This document shows positions 7,317 to 16,385 of a stretch of 37,709 nt of DNA, one piece after another. Made by a program: the position numbers and the translations under genes. The notes beneath the pieces were generated by a model, which was given only the letters and a program-made list of their open reading frames with translations, was not told where the DNA came from and made no database searches. Source of the DNA: Acetobacteraceae bacterium (lineage in GTDB: Bacteria; Pseudomonadota; Alphaproteobacteria; Acetobacterales; Acetobacteraceae). The DNA lies in assembly GCA_025452005.1 (NCBI GenBank), contig JANWJK010000081.1, positions 1 through 37,709 of the forward strand. Reading direction: 5' to 3'. How positions within the stretch are numbered: position 1 is the stretch's first letter; each line of letters starts with the position of its first letter.

Positions 7317-8615
7317 ATGAGCATCGGTCTCGAGATCATCATCGTTCTGCTGCTGATCGTGGTGAACGGCGTCTTCGCGATGAGCGAGCTGGCCCTGGCG
7401 TCGGTGCGGCGTGCCCGGCTTGCCGTTCTGGAGCGCAAAGGAACGCCGGGCGCCACCACGGCCAGGGAACTCGCGGGCGATCCGCAGCGGTTCCTGCCCA
7501 CCGCCCAGATCGGCATTACTCTGGTCAGCATGCTGACCGGCGTGTTTGGCGGCGCGCGGATCGCGGGCGATCTGACGGCGTGGTTCGCCACCATCCCTAT
7601 GCTGGCCTCGGCGGCCGAGACCCTGTCGCTGGCGCTCGTGGTCGTGGTGACGACCTATCTTACCCTGGTGCTGGGCGAGTTGGTGCCCAAGCACCTCGCC
7701 TTGCGCCGCCCGGAGCAGACAGCGGCCCGCGTGGCGCCGGCGATCGCCTGGATGGCGCGCGCCAGCAGCCCAGTCGTCTGGCTGCTCGACAGGTCCTCGG
7801 GCGCTGTCCTGCGCCTGTTCGGCCTGCACCGCGCGGCGCGGCAGACGGTGACCGAGGAGGAGCTCAAGGCGCTGCTGGCCGAGGGCGCGCAAGCCGGAGT
7901 GCTCGAGACCGAGGAGCGCGACATGATCGAGCGCCTGCTCCGGCTGGCCGACAAGCCGGTGCGCGCGATCATGACGCCGCGCACCGAGATCGCCTGGATC
8001 GACCGCACCGACCCGCCAAAGGAGATCGCGGTGGCGCTGAAATCGGCGCCGCATTCGCGCTTCGTGGTATGCGATGGCTCGGTGGACAACGTGGTCGGCG
8101 TGGTGCGGGCGAAGGACATCCTGGACCGCATCCTCGACGGCGGCGAGGTCTCGCTCGCCGCTGCACTGCGCCAGCCGATGGTGGTGCCCGATACGGTGAC
8201 GGCGCTGGATGCGCTGGAACGGCTGAAACTGGATCCGCTGGGGATTGCCCTGGTGATGGACGAGTATGGCAGCTTCGAGGGCGTGGTGACGGCGGCTGAC
8301 GTGCTGGAGGCGATCGTCGGCGATCCGACCGATGCCGAAACCCAGTCCGGCGGCGCGGAGGGCGAGGCCGGGCGCGCACTGGTGATGGACGGCCTGATGC
8401 CGGTCGATGAACTGAAATCACGCCTGTCGCTGCCCGACCTTCCCGCTGAGGGCAGCTATCACACGCTCGCTGGACTGGTGCTGGCATTGCTGCGGCGGGT
8501 GCCCCGCGTGGGAGATCGCATCGTGTTCTCGGGCTGGCGGTTCGAGGTGCTGGAAATGGACGGAAGGCGGGTGGACAAGGTGCGCGCCAGCCGCGAGCCG
8601 GCGGCGGAAGCGTGA
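7317..8615 (+). CDS. hemolysin/CorC (CNNM/DUF21-CBS-CorC_HlyC) family protein
   Basis: 433 aa from ATG 7317; DUF21 membrane region, VRAIMTPRTEIAWID CBS region, EYGSFEGVVTAADVLEAIVGD, C-terminal CorC_HlyC domain. Confidence 0.92.
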   Translation: MSIGLEIIIVLLLIVVNGVFAMSELALASVRRARLAVLERKGTPGATTARELAGDPQRFLPTAQIGITLVSMLTGVFGGARIAGDLTAWFATIPMLASAAETLSLALVVVVTTYLTLVLGELVPKHLALRRPEQTAARVAPAIAWMARASSPVVWLLDRSSGAVLRLFGLHRAARQTVTEEELKALLAEGAQAGVLETEERDMIERLLRLADKPVRAIMTPRTEIAWIDRTDPPKEIAVALKSAPHSRFVVCDGSVDNVVGVVRAKDILDRILDGGEVSLAAALRQPMVVPDTVTALDALERLKLDPLGIALVMDEYGSFEGVVTAADVLEAIVGDPTDAETQSGGAEGEAGRALVMDGLMPVDELKSRLSLPDLPAEGSYHTLAGLVLALLRRVPRVGDRIVFSGWRFEVLEMDGRRVDKVRASREPAAEA

Positions 8616-8628
8616 GACCGCATCCAAT

Positions 8629-8664
8629 GCTTGCCCTGGCAAGCCGGAACCCGGCATAGGGTTC
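8629..8664. terminator. two consecutive perfect hairpins downstream of the CorC-like gene
   Basis: GCTTGCC-CT-GGCAAGC (8629-8644) and GAACCC-ggcata-GGGTTC (8647-8664); no U-tract. Confidence 0.35.
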
Positions 8665-8822
8665 GGCCTGAACCACCCTAGAGGGTCGTCTTGTCCCGGT
8701 TGTTGCACCGGTTCTGGTCGCGCCTACAGGCGCATTTCGTCGCGATGCCGGCACCCGGTGGCGCAGCGGGTGTGGCCTGTACTAAGGATGATCCTGCCAA
8801 GGCACTTCGCTACGACGACGCG

Positions 8823-10244
8823 ATGGACGCCCTGCCGCTGTGCATCGACCTCGACGGCACGTTGCTGAGGATCAATTCCTTGCACGAGGCAGCCTTCATG
8901 GCCGTTCTGGCGGATTGGCGCGTGCTTGCCCGGCTGCCGGTGTGGCTCGCCGGCGGTCGCGCCCGGCTGAAGCAGGAACTGGCGGCGCGCTGGCGTTTCG
9001 CCGCGGCACAACTGCCCTACAGCGACACGCTGTTGCGACTGGTGAAACGGGAACGTGCCCACGGGCGCCGGATCGTGCTGTGCACCGCCGCGGATCGCCA
9101 GGTGGCCGAGGCGGTTGCGGAGCATCTCGGTGTATTCGACGAGGTGATCGCGTCCGAAGGCACAAACAATCTGCGCGGGTCGCGCAAGGCGGAGGAGCTG
9201 TGCCAGCGGTTCGGTGAGCGCGGATTTGTCTATGCCGGCAATGACGCCACCGACCATGCCGTCTGGGAACACGCGGCCGCCGCGGTGGTGGTCAATGCGC
9301 CCACCTCGGTGTCGCGCTCCGCGGCGCAGCGCCACCGCGTGGTTGCCGTGATCGATGACAGGGCGTCGCGCGCACGTGCCGCGTTGCGCGCGTTGCGGCC
9401 CTATCAGTGGGTGAAGAACCTGGTCACGCTGGTGCCGCTGTTGGCCTCGGGCGACGTCGGCAACGGCGCGGCCTGGCGCAACTCGCTGGCGATCATGGCG
9501 GCGTTCTGCGCCACCGCATCGGCGATTTACGTGATCAATGACCTCTCGGACCTCGCTGCCGATCGGGCGCACCCGCGCAAGCGCCTGCGCCCGTTTGCCA
9601 GCGGCGCGCTGCCGCTGGCAACGGGTCTCTTCATGGCCCCGGTGCTGTTCCTGATCGGCGGTGTGCTGGGCGTGGCGAGTGGCGCCTGGGCCGCACTGGC
9701 CTTGTACGCCGTGCTTTCGCTGTCCTATACGGTGCGGCTGAAAGAGATGCCCCTAATCGACGTGTTCATTCTGGCGGCGCTCTATACGATCCGTCTGTTC
9801 GGTGGCGGCGAGGCAAGCGGGCACAGCGTGTCGATGTGGCTGCTGGGATTTTCCTCGTTCCTGTTCCTGAGTCTTGCGCTGGTGAAGCGCGTCTCCGAGC
9901 TTTACCGGCTGCAATCGGCGGCGCAGCGGCGAACGGAGCGCCGCGGCTACACCATCGAAGACCTCGCGATGCTGCAGATGTTCGGCACCGCGGCGAGCTT
10001 CGCGTCGGTCGTCGTGCTGTCGCTGTATGTGCAGAGCGACACCGCGCTGCATGCCTATGCACGGCCGTCGATGCTGTGGGGTGTGATCCCGCTGCTGCTG
10101 TTCTGGCAGTGCCGGCTGTGGCTCTCGACCAGCCGCGGCTATATGAACGACGACCCGATCGTGTATGCCGCCGGCGACTGGGTCTCATGGCTGGTGTTCG
10201 CCGGCGTGGCCGTGGTCGCCGCTGCGGCGTGGCTGCCGGCGTGA
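8823..10244 (+). CDS. HAD phosphatase - UbiA prenyltransferase fusion, decaprenyl-phosphate phosphoribosyltransferase (DPPR synthase)-like
   Basis: HAD motif CIDLDGTLL and YAGNDATDHAVW; UbiA motif INDLSDLAADRAHPRKRLRPFASG and YTVRLKEMPLIDVFILAALYTIRLFGG. Confidence 0.88.
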   Translation: MDALPLCIDLDGTLLRINSLHEAAFMAVLADWRVLARLPVWLAGGRARLKQELAARWRFAAAQLPYSDTLLRLVKRERAHGRRIVLCTAADRQVAEAVAEHLGVFDEVIASEGTNNLRGSRKAEELCQRFGERGFVYAGNDATDHAVWEHAAAAVVVNAPTSVSRSAAQRHRVVAVIDDRASRARAALRALRPYQWVKNLVTLVPLLASGDVGNGAAWRNSLAIMAAFCATASAIYVINDLSDLAADRAHPRKRLRPFASGALPLATGLFMAPVLFLIGGVLGVASGAWAALALYAVLSLSYTVRLKEMPLIDVFILAALYTIRLFGGGEASGHSVSMWLLGFSSFLFLSLALVKRVSELYRLQSAAQRRTERRGYTIEDLAMLQMFGTAASFASVVVLSLYVQSDTALHAYARPSMLWGVIPLLLFWQCRLWLSTSRGYMNDDPIVYAAGDWVSWLVFAGVAVVAAAAWLPA

Positions 10245-11830
10245 CCAACGCTGTCGCTGCCGCGGTATTCCTGCTGGGCGCGGTGCTGCTGTTTGTCACG
10301 GCGCCGCATCATGGCGAGTTCTGGTGGAGTGACGCGCCCCGCCACGCGCTCAACGGGGTCTTCGTCAAGGACCTGATCGCCGCCATGCCGGCGCATCCCG
10401 GTGCATGGGCGATGCAGTACTATGTGCAATATCCGGCGCTGACGATACTGTTCTATCCTCCGCTGTTCTACGCCATATCGGCACCGTTCTATGCGTTGTT
10501 CGGGGTGTCTCACGCGACCGCGATCGCGGTGCTGCTGCTGCATTACTTCGCACTGGCATTCGGGCTCTATCTGCTCGCCCGATGCTGGATCGGCCCGTTC
10601 GCCGCCATTGCGGTCGGCCTCGCTGTCATGGCGGCGCCAGGCATTGCGCTCTGGGGGCGGCAGGTCATGCTGGAGGTGCCCTCAGTCGCCTTTGCGGTCT
10701 GGGCCGCGCTGCTGCTTCGACGCCACATCACTCATGAGCGGTCGGGGGCATTGTATCTCTCAGCATTCCTGTTGCTGTGCGCGAGCTACACCAAGATCAC
10801 CACGATCTTCCTGTTCCCGGTCTTCGCCGTGGTCCTGTTCGCGGCGCGCGGACTGGCCGTGTTGCGTGAGCGTCGCGTCTGGATCGTCGTGGGACTGACC
10901 ATCGTGGGGTTGATCCCAGTGATCTATCTGACCGTCACGTTCGGTAGCGCCAACGTGCAGTCGGTAACTGGCATCCCTGACGCCAGCGTCTCTCGCGCCA
11001 GCGTCGCCGGCTGGGTCTGGTATGCGCGCGAGATGCCGTCGCAACTCGGCTGGCCACTGCTGATACTTGCCATCCTTGGCGTGCCGCTGGCCTCCGCCCA
11101 CCGCATGGTACGCAGCGACCTGGTGCTGCTGGGCGGCTGGTTCCTGCTTGGCTACCTGTTCCTCTCGTCGATCGATCTTAAAGAGGCGCGCCACGCACTG
11201 GTCATCTTGCCGGTGGCGCTGCTGGCGGCCGGCATCGCCGTGGAAGCGCTGCTGCCACAGCGTGCCGCAGGTCCGGCGTTGCTCGCCCTGGTACTCGGCA
11301 CCGGCATCTATACCTGGCGCGAGGCGCCTACCCCGTATGTCGAAGGCTATCGCGAGGCAGCGGAGTGGATCGCGCGCGAGGCTCCCAAGGATGCGGTCGT
11401 GGTGTTCTCGGGCAAGCGCGATGGCTCGTTCATCTTCAACATGCGCGCCATCGAGTCCCGCCGCGACATTGCAGTGCTGCGCGCCGACAAGCTGCTGCTG
11501 GAGATTGCGGTGCGGCGCGAGCTGGGGGTGCGTGAGAGGCCGTTGTCCGAACAGGAGTTGGGCGATCTGCTGGATCGTGACGGGGTGAGCTACGTTGTCG
11601 CCCAGGACGGCTTCTGGACCGATCTGCCCGTCATGGCGCGGTTGCAGTCGGTGCTGCGATCCGCGCACTTCCAGGAGGTCGCACGGATCCCCGTGGTCGC
11701 GAACCTGCCGACGGAGGATCACACGCTGCTGATCTACCGCAATATGGGCCACGTCGCTCAAGGCCCGCACATCGTCGATCTGCAATTGCCGATCATAGGC
11801 AAGCAGGTCGAAGGCGCGGTGGGACGCTGA
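10241..11830 (+). CDS. GT-C/GT39-like polytopic glycosyltransferase
   Basis: GTG start in GTGA overlap with upstream stop; polytopic protein with HHGEFWWSDAPRHALNGVF loop and soluble C-terminal domain. Confidence 0.82.
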   Translation: MTNAVAAAVFLLGAVLLFVTAPHHGEFWWSDAPRHALNGVFVKDLIAAMPAHPGAWAMQYYVQYPALTILFYPPLFYAISAPFYALFGVSHATAIAVLLLHYFALAFGLYLLARCWIGPFAAIAVGLAVMAAPGIALWGRQVMLEVPSVAFAVWAALLLRRHITHERSGALYLSAFLLLCASYTKITTIFLFPVFAVVLFAARGLAVLRERRVWIVVGLTIVGLIPVIYLTVTFGSANVQSVTGIPDASVSRASVAGWVWYAREMPSQLGWPLLILAILGVPLASAHRMVRSDLVLLGGWFLLGYLFLSSIDLKEARHALVILPVALLAAGIAVEALLPQRAAGPALLALVLGTGIYTWREAPTPYVEGYREAAEWIAREAPKDAVVVFSGKRDGSFIFNMRAIESRRDIAVLRADKLLLEIAVRRELGVRERPLSEQELGDLLDRDGVSYVVAQDGFWTDLPVMARLQSVLRSAHFQEVARIPVVANLPTEDHTLLIYRNMGHVAQGPHIVDLQLPIIGKQVEGAVGR

Positions 11831-11831
11831 A

Positions 11832-13043
11832 TTGCGGCCGACGAACATCCGCCAATGTGCCGTGCTCGTCGGCGGCCTGGGCACCCGCCTCGGCGCGCTG
11901 ACGGCAGGCACGCCGAAACCGCTGCTGCCCTGCGGCGATCGGCCATTCCTCGGCTGGCTCCTGCGCGAATTCGTCCGCTTCGGCGTCGAGGAATTCGTGG
12001 TGCTGACCGGCTATCTCTCCGAGCAGGTGGAAGCCCGCGTGCAGGAATTGGCGGCACTGCTGCCGCGCCAGGCGCGTCTCGTCATTTCCAGGGAACCGAC
12101 GCGCGCCGGCACGGGCGGCGCAGTGTTTCACGCAAGGGAATACCTGGATGAACGATTCCTGCTGTGCAACGGCGACTCGCTGTACGACTGCAACCTCGCC
12201 AGGCTGCTGTCGATCAACGATGCCGACGCAGCCGGGCTGATGCTGCTGCGCCGGCTGGACGACGCATCGCGCTATGGCGTCGTCGAACTGGATGGCGATC
12301 GGGTGAACTCGTTCGCCGCTCGGCCAGCGACCGGGCAGTCCGGGCTAATCAACGCCGGCATCTACCTGTTCAACCGCCGGCTGCTCGACGATCTGTCGCC
12401 GGCCTGTTCGCTGGAAACCGACATCCTCCCAGGGCTGGCGGCGCGAGGGAAGCTACGCGGCATAGTTGGCGACGGCTACTTCCGCGACATCGGGATTCCC
12501 GAGGACTACGCCAAGGCGCAGCAGGAAATCCCGCGCCTGCTGCACCGGCCGGCGCTGTTCCTCGACCGCGATGGGGTCATCAACATCGACCATGGCTATG
12601 TCGGCAGCCGCGAGCGCTTCGAGTGGATGCCCGGTGCGCGCGAGGCGATCCGCGCCGCGACCGATGCGGGCTGGCACGTGTTCGTCGTGACCAATCAGGC
12701 GGGCGTGGCGCGCGGTCACTATGACGAAGCTGCCGTAACCAGGCTGCACGCCTGGATGACCGACGAGGTCCGGCGCGCCGGTGGCACGATCGACGATATC
12801 CGCTACTGCCCGTTTCATCCGGATGCCGACGTGCCGGCCTATCGCCGCGTCAGCGATTGGCGCAAACCCGCGCCCGGCATGCTGCTGGATCTGATGCACG
12901 CCTGGGAACTCGATCCGGCGCGCTGCGTGCTGGTCGGCGATCAGCCCACCGATATGACGGCAGCGGAAGCTGCCGGCATCCGTGGAATTCGCTTTCCGGG
13001 AGGAAATCTGGCTGATTTCGTCGGCCCAATCCTGAATGAGTGA
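11832..13043 (+). CDS. bifunctional heptose-phosphate nucleotidyltransferase (HddC-like) / HAD-IIIA heptose bisphosphate phosphatase (GmhB-like)
   Basis: TTG start; AVLVGGLGTRLGALTAGTPKPLLP signature, then FLDRDGVINIDHGYVGSRERFEWMPGA...VVTNQAGVARGHY...DWRKPAPGM...VGDQPTDMTAAEAAG. Confidence 0.88.
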   Translation: MRPTNIRQCAVLVGGLGTRLGALTAGTPKPLLPCGDRPFLGWLLREFVRFGVEEFVVLTGYLSEQVEARVQELAALLPRQARLVISREPTRAGTGGAVFHAREYLDERFLLCNGDSLYDCNLARLLSINDADAAGLMLLRRLDDASRYGVVELDGDRVNSFAARPATGQSGLINAGIYLFNRRLLDDLSPACSLETDILPGLAARGKLRGIVGDGYFRDIGIPEDYAKAQQEIPRLLHRPALFLDRDGVINIDHGYVGSRERFEWMPGAREAIRAATDAGWHVFVVTNQAGVARGHYDEAAVTRLHAWMTDEVRRAGGTIDDIRYCPFHPDADVPAYRRVSDWRKPAPGMLLDLMHAWELDPARCVLVGDQPTDMTAAEAAGIRGIRFPGGNLADFVGPILNE

Positions 13044-15136
13044 AAACAATGTCGTTGCTGACAGGCTTCCGTGTCGTCCAGGTCGGCCAGGGCCTGGCTG
13101 CCGCCGTTTGCGGGCGATTGCTGGCCGATGTCGGCGCCGACGTCATGTGTATTGACCCGGACGCCTCGACGCTTCTCACGACCTACCTCAATCACGGCAA
13201 GCCGGGCGTGACCGGTGACGCATTGGCCACGGCAGACGTGATCGTGTGCGAGGGACGCCCCGCCACGCTTCGCTCGCATCAACGAGATGCCGATGCACTG
13301 CGCCGCGTGAATGCGGCGGCTGCGCTGGTGTTCATCTCGCCGTTCGGTCAGACCGGGCCGAGGGCGAACGACCCGGCGAGCGATCTCACCCTGATGTATT
13401 CGAGCGGCATCGCCCGGCTGCTGACCGGGCAGGTGGACGATCTGGCGGAAGCCCCCATCCGCCCGGTGGGAGAGCAGTCCGCCTTCATCGGCGGGCTTGC
13501 CGCCGCATGCGCGGCCATGCATGCGGCACAGCCGCATATGTCGGGCGCGGTCGTCGATGTCTCGATCGAGGAGGCGCTGGCGACCATGGCGATGGGCGAG
13601 CTGACCAGCGCGGGTCTGCACGGCAGAAGCCGCTCGCGCAAGCGCGTGACCGACGGCAACGGCGCCACCGTGTGCATCCTGCCGGCGCGCGACGGCTACA
13701 CGGCGATCTCGCCGCGCGAGGATCGGCAATGGGCGTCGTGGCTCGTTGCGATGGGTTCGCCGGACTGGGGCAGCGATCCGCGTTTCGCCACCAAGGCGGA
13801 TCGCGTTGCCAACTGGGATGCGCTGCATGCGCTGATGTCGGCGTGGAGCCGCGGGCATGACAAGCAGTGGATCGCCGATACCGCACAGGCCGCGCGCGTG
13901 CCGAGTTTTCCGCTACGCGAACTGGCGGAACAGCTCGAATCGCCACAGCTTGCGCATCGCGGATTCTGGCGTGCGGTGGCGCTGGATGGCCACACCGTGA
14001 AGGCGCCGGGTCCGCCATTCGGGTTGTCGATAACCGAGACCCAGCGGGCGGCGGTGCTGTCGCGCGGACCTCTGCCACTGTCGGGCGTGCGAGTGCTGGA
14101 CTTCAGTTGGGTGATCGCGGGACCGACAACCACGCGTTACCTGGCGGCGATGGGCGCCGATGTGATCAAGGTCGAGGCGCCCGGTCGCGGCGATCCCGGT
14201 CGCGCATCGGAACTGCACACGGTTCTCGGCCAGGCGAAGCGCGGTATCGTGCTCGATCTGAAGCTGCCGGAGGCCGTGGATGTCGCGCGATCGCTGGCGG
14301 AACGGTGCGACGTGCTGGTAGAGAATTTCGCGACCGGCGTCATGGATCGGCTGGGGCTCGGCGCGGCCGCACTGCGACAGCGCAATGCCGGCCTGATCTA
14401 TGTATCGGCTTCGGGTCTCGGGCGCACCGGGCCGGAGTCGCACGCCGTCGCCTATGGCACGCTGCTGCAATGCTACGCCGGGTTTGCCGGACTGAACCGG
14501 CACCCCGATGTGCCGCCGCGCGTCGGGTTCGCTTGGCTCGATCCGATGTGCGGGTTGATGCTCGCCTTCATTGTCGCCGCCGCATTGTGGCAGCGGCACA
14601 GACATGGCGGCGTGGCGCGGATCGATTTTTCGATGATCGAGGCCATGCTGTGGACCATGGCGGAACCGCTGCTCGCGGCGCAATGCGGTGCGCCGCCGAG
14701 GCCGCAAGGGAACCGGTCCGATCGCCACGCACTGCATGGCACATATCGGTGCGCAGGCGATGACGAATGGATTGCCATCGCTGCTGACGGCGAGGCGGAA
14801 TGGCAAGCCTTGCGCGGCGTCGCGCCGGACCCGCCTGACTGGCTGCGCACACAGGCTGCCGTGGCCGCTGCGGACTGCCTGCGGCGTGACGGCGTCCCGG
14901 CCGCAGCACTTGCCAGTTCGCTCGACCTCCTCGGCGACGACCATCTCCGGGCGCGCGGGTTCTGGGACGCGTATGCTGACCGCGCCCTGCCAGGCCTGCC
15001 GTGGCGTACGAGCTTCGGCAGAAGGTTTGGCGAGGCGCCGGATCTTGGTGCCGACACCGATACAGTACTGGCCTCGGTGCTTGGCCTGTCCGGTAGCAAG
15101 ATCGCGACGTTACGCGAACGCGGGGCGTTCGGCTGA
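13040..15136 (+). CDS. tandem-domain CaiB/BaiF (class III) CoA-transferase
   Basis: 698 aa; two CaiB-like domains, SLLTGFRVVQVGQGLAAAVCGRLLADVGADV and LSGVRVLDFSWVIAGPTTTRYLAAMGADVIKVE; Asp-containing motifs GAVVDVSIEEAL and GVARIDFSMIEAM; GTGA overlap with upstream stop. Confidence 0.92.
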   Translation: MKTMSLLTGFRVVQVGQGLAAAVCGRLLADVGADVMCIDPDASTLLTTYLNHGKPGVTGDALATADVIVCEGRPATLRSHQRDADALRRVNAAAALVFISPFGQTGPRANDPASDLTLMYSSGIARLLTGQVDDLAEAPIRPVGEQSAFIGGLAAACAAMHAAQPHMSGAVVDVSIEEALATMAMGELTSAGLHGRSRSRKRVTDGNGATVCILPARDGYTAISPREDRQWASWLVAMGSPDWGSDPRFATKADRVANWDALHALMSAWSRGHDKQWIADTAQAARVPSFPLRELAEQLESPQLAHRGFWRAVALDGHTVKAPGPPFGLSITETQRAAVLSRGPLPLSGVRVLDFSWVIAGPTTTRYLAAMGADVIKVEAPGRGDPGRASELHTVLGQAKRGIVLDLKLPEAVDVARSLAERCDVLVENFATGVMDRLGLGAAALRQRNAGLIYVSASGLGRTGPESHAVAYGTLLQCYAGFAGLNRHPDVPPRVGFAWLDPMCGLMLAFIVAAALWQRHRHGGVARIDFSMIEAMLWTMAEPLLAAQCGAPPRPQGNRSDRHALHGTYRCAGDDEWIAIAADGEAEWQALRGVAPDPPDWLRTQAAVAAADCLRRDGVPAAALASSLDLLGDDHLRARGFWDAYADRALPGLPWRTSFGRRFGEAPDLGADTDTVLASVLGLSGSKIATLRERGAFG

Positions 15137-15149
15137 CGTCGTTATCTCG

Positions 15150-16370
15150 TCACGCCGCTCCTGCGACGGCAAGCGTGACCGGTTGGCGTTCAGGCGGCCG
15201 GAAGCTGAAGGCGATCGCCACGGCGCCGATCCCGATGCCGAACGAACCGACATACAGCCAGAAATAGCTGCCGAACGTATCGAACAGCCAGCCGCCGGCC
15301 CATGGTCCGATCGCCATGCCGAGTGTCGACACCATCGCCACGGCACCGAATGCGGTGCCCATGACGCGCGCGCCGAAATACTCGCGCACCAGGATCGCGT
15401 AGAGCGGCATTACGCCGCCATAGGACAGTCCGAACAGCGCTGCCAGTGCGTAGAAACCTGTGGTGCCCTGCGTCACAAGATACAGGCTCACGGCAAGTGC
15501 CTGTACCGCAAGACCGGTGACCAGTGTGCGCTTGGCGCCAACGCGGTCGGCGATCAGACCGCACGCGATGCGGCCGCTCAATGACGCAAGGCCGGCGACG
15601 CCGAACATGGTCGCGGCGGCCATCGACGCCACGCCGCAGTCCATCGCGTAGCTCACCATATGGAAGATCGGCCCGGAATGTGCCGCGCAGCACGCGAAGT
15701 GCGTCAGCGCGATAGCGGCGAACTGCGGCGTGCGGATCACCTGTGCCATGGTGAAGTCATGGCCGGCAGACGCGACGCTCGCCGACGAGCCCGCCGCATG
15801 CGGCGAGGCAGGCGGCCGACGCACCAGCAGGGAAGTGGGGATGATCACGATCCAGGCGAGACCGCCGATCACCAGCATGGCAACGCGCCAGTCGTAGCCA
15901 CTGATGATCCAGCGTGACAGTGGTGCGATCAGCACCGAGCCGAGTCCCATGCCAGCCGAGACGAGTGCCACAGCAAGGCTGCGGTTGGCGGTGAACCAGC
16001 GGGTGACCGTCGCCGTCATCGGCGCATAGAAGCTGCCCGCCGCCAACCCGACCAGGATGCCGAACAGGAGTTGGAACTGCCAGAGCGTTGTCGCCTGGCT
16101 TCCCGCGATCAGCCCGATACCGAGCAGGATGCCGCCGGCCAGCACGACCGCGCGCGTGCCAAACCGATCCGACAGCGATCCCCAGAAGAATGACCCGAAC
16201 CCCATGGCCAGGAAGTTGAGCACCGCGGCGAACGAGATGCCGGCGCGCGACCAGCCCATGCTCTGCGACATCGGCTGCAGGAACACGCCGAGCGACATCA
16301 TCGTGCCCATGCTGATGCAGCCGATCACCATGCCGGCGCCGACGATGACCCAGCCGTAGAAGAGTTTCAT
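15150..16370 (-). CDS. MFS transporter (OFA/monocarboxylate-like)
   Basis: 406 aa, 12-TM pattern, FFWGSLSDRFGTRAVVLAGG MFS motif A, duplicated motif GLIADRVGAKRTLV. Confidence 0.9.
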   Translation of the reverse strand: MKLFYGWVIVGAGMVIGCISMGTMMSLGVFLQPMSQSMGWSRAGISFAAVLNFLAMGFGSFFWGSLSDRFGTRAVVLAGGILLGIGLIAGSQATTLWQFQLLFGILVGLAAGSFYAPMTATVTRWFTANRSLAVALVSAGMGLGSVLIAPLSRWIISGYDWRVAMLVIGGLAWIVIIPTSLLVRRPPASPHAAGSSASVASAGHDFTMAQVIRTPQFAAIALTHFACCAAHSGPIFHMVSYAMDCGVASMAAATMFGVAGLASLSGRIACGLIADRVGAKRTLVTGLAVQALAVSLYLVTQGTTGFYALAALFGLSYGGVMPLYAILVREYFGARVMGTAFGAVAMVSTLGMAIGPWAGGWLFDTFGSYFWLYVGSFGIGIGAVAIAFSFRPPERQPVTLAVAGAA

Positions 16371-16385
16371 GGTCGCCCCCTTGGG

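Noticed and set aside
7046-8299. 417-aa ORF overlapping the CorC/HlyC-family gene
   Set aside because: Alternate frame of a strongly recognised CBS/CorC protein; low-complexity Arg/Gly/Ala sequence.
10760-11911. 383-aa minus-strand ORF opposite the GT-C gene
   Set aside because: Antisense shadow ORF; no motif, His/Gln/Arg-rich.
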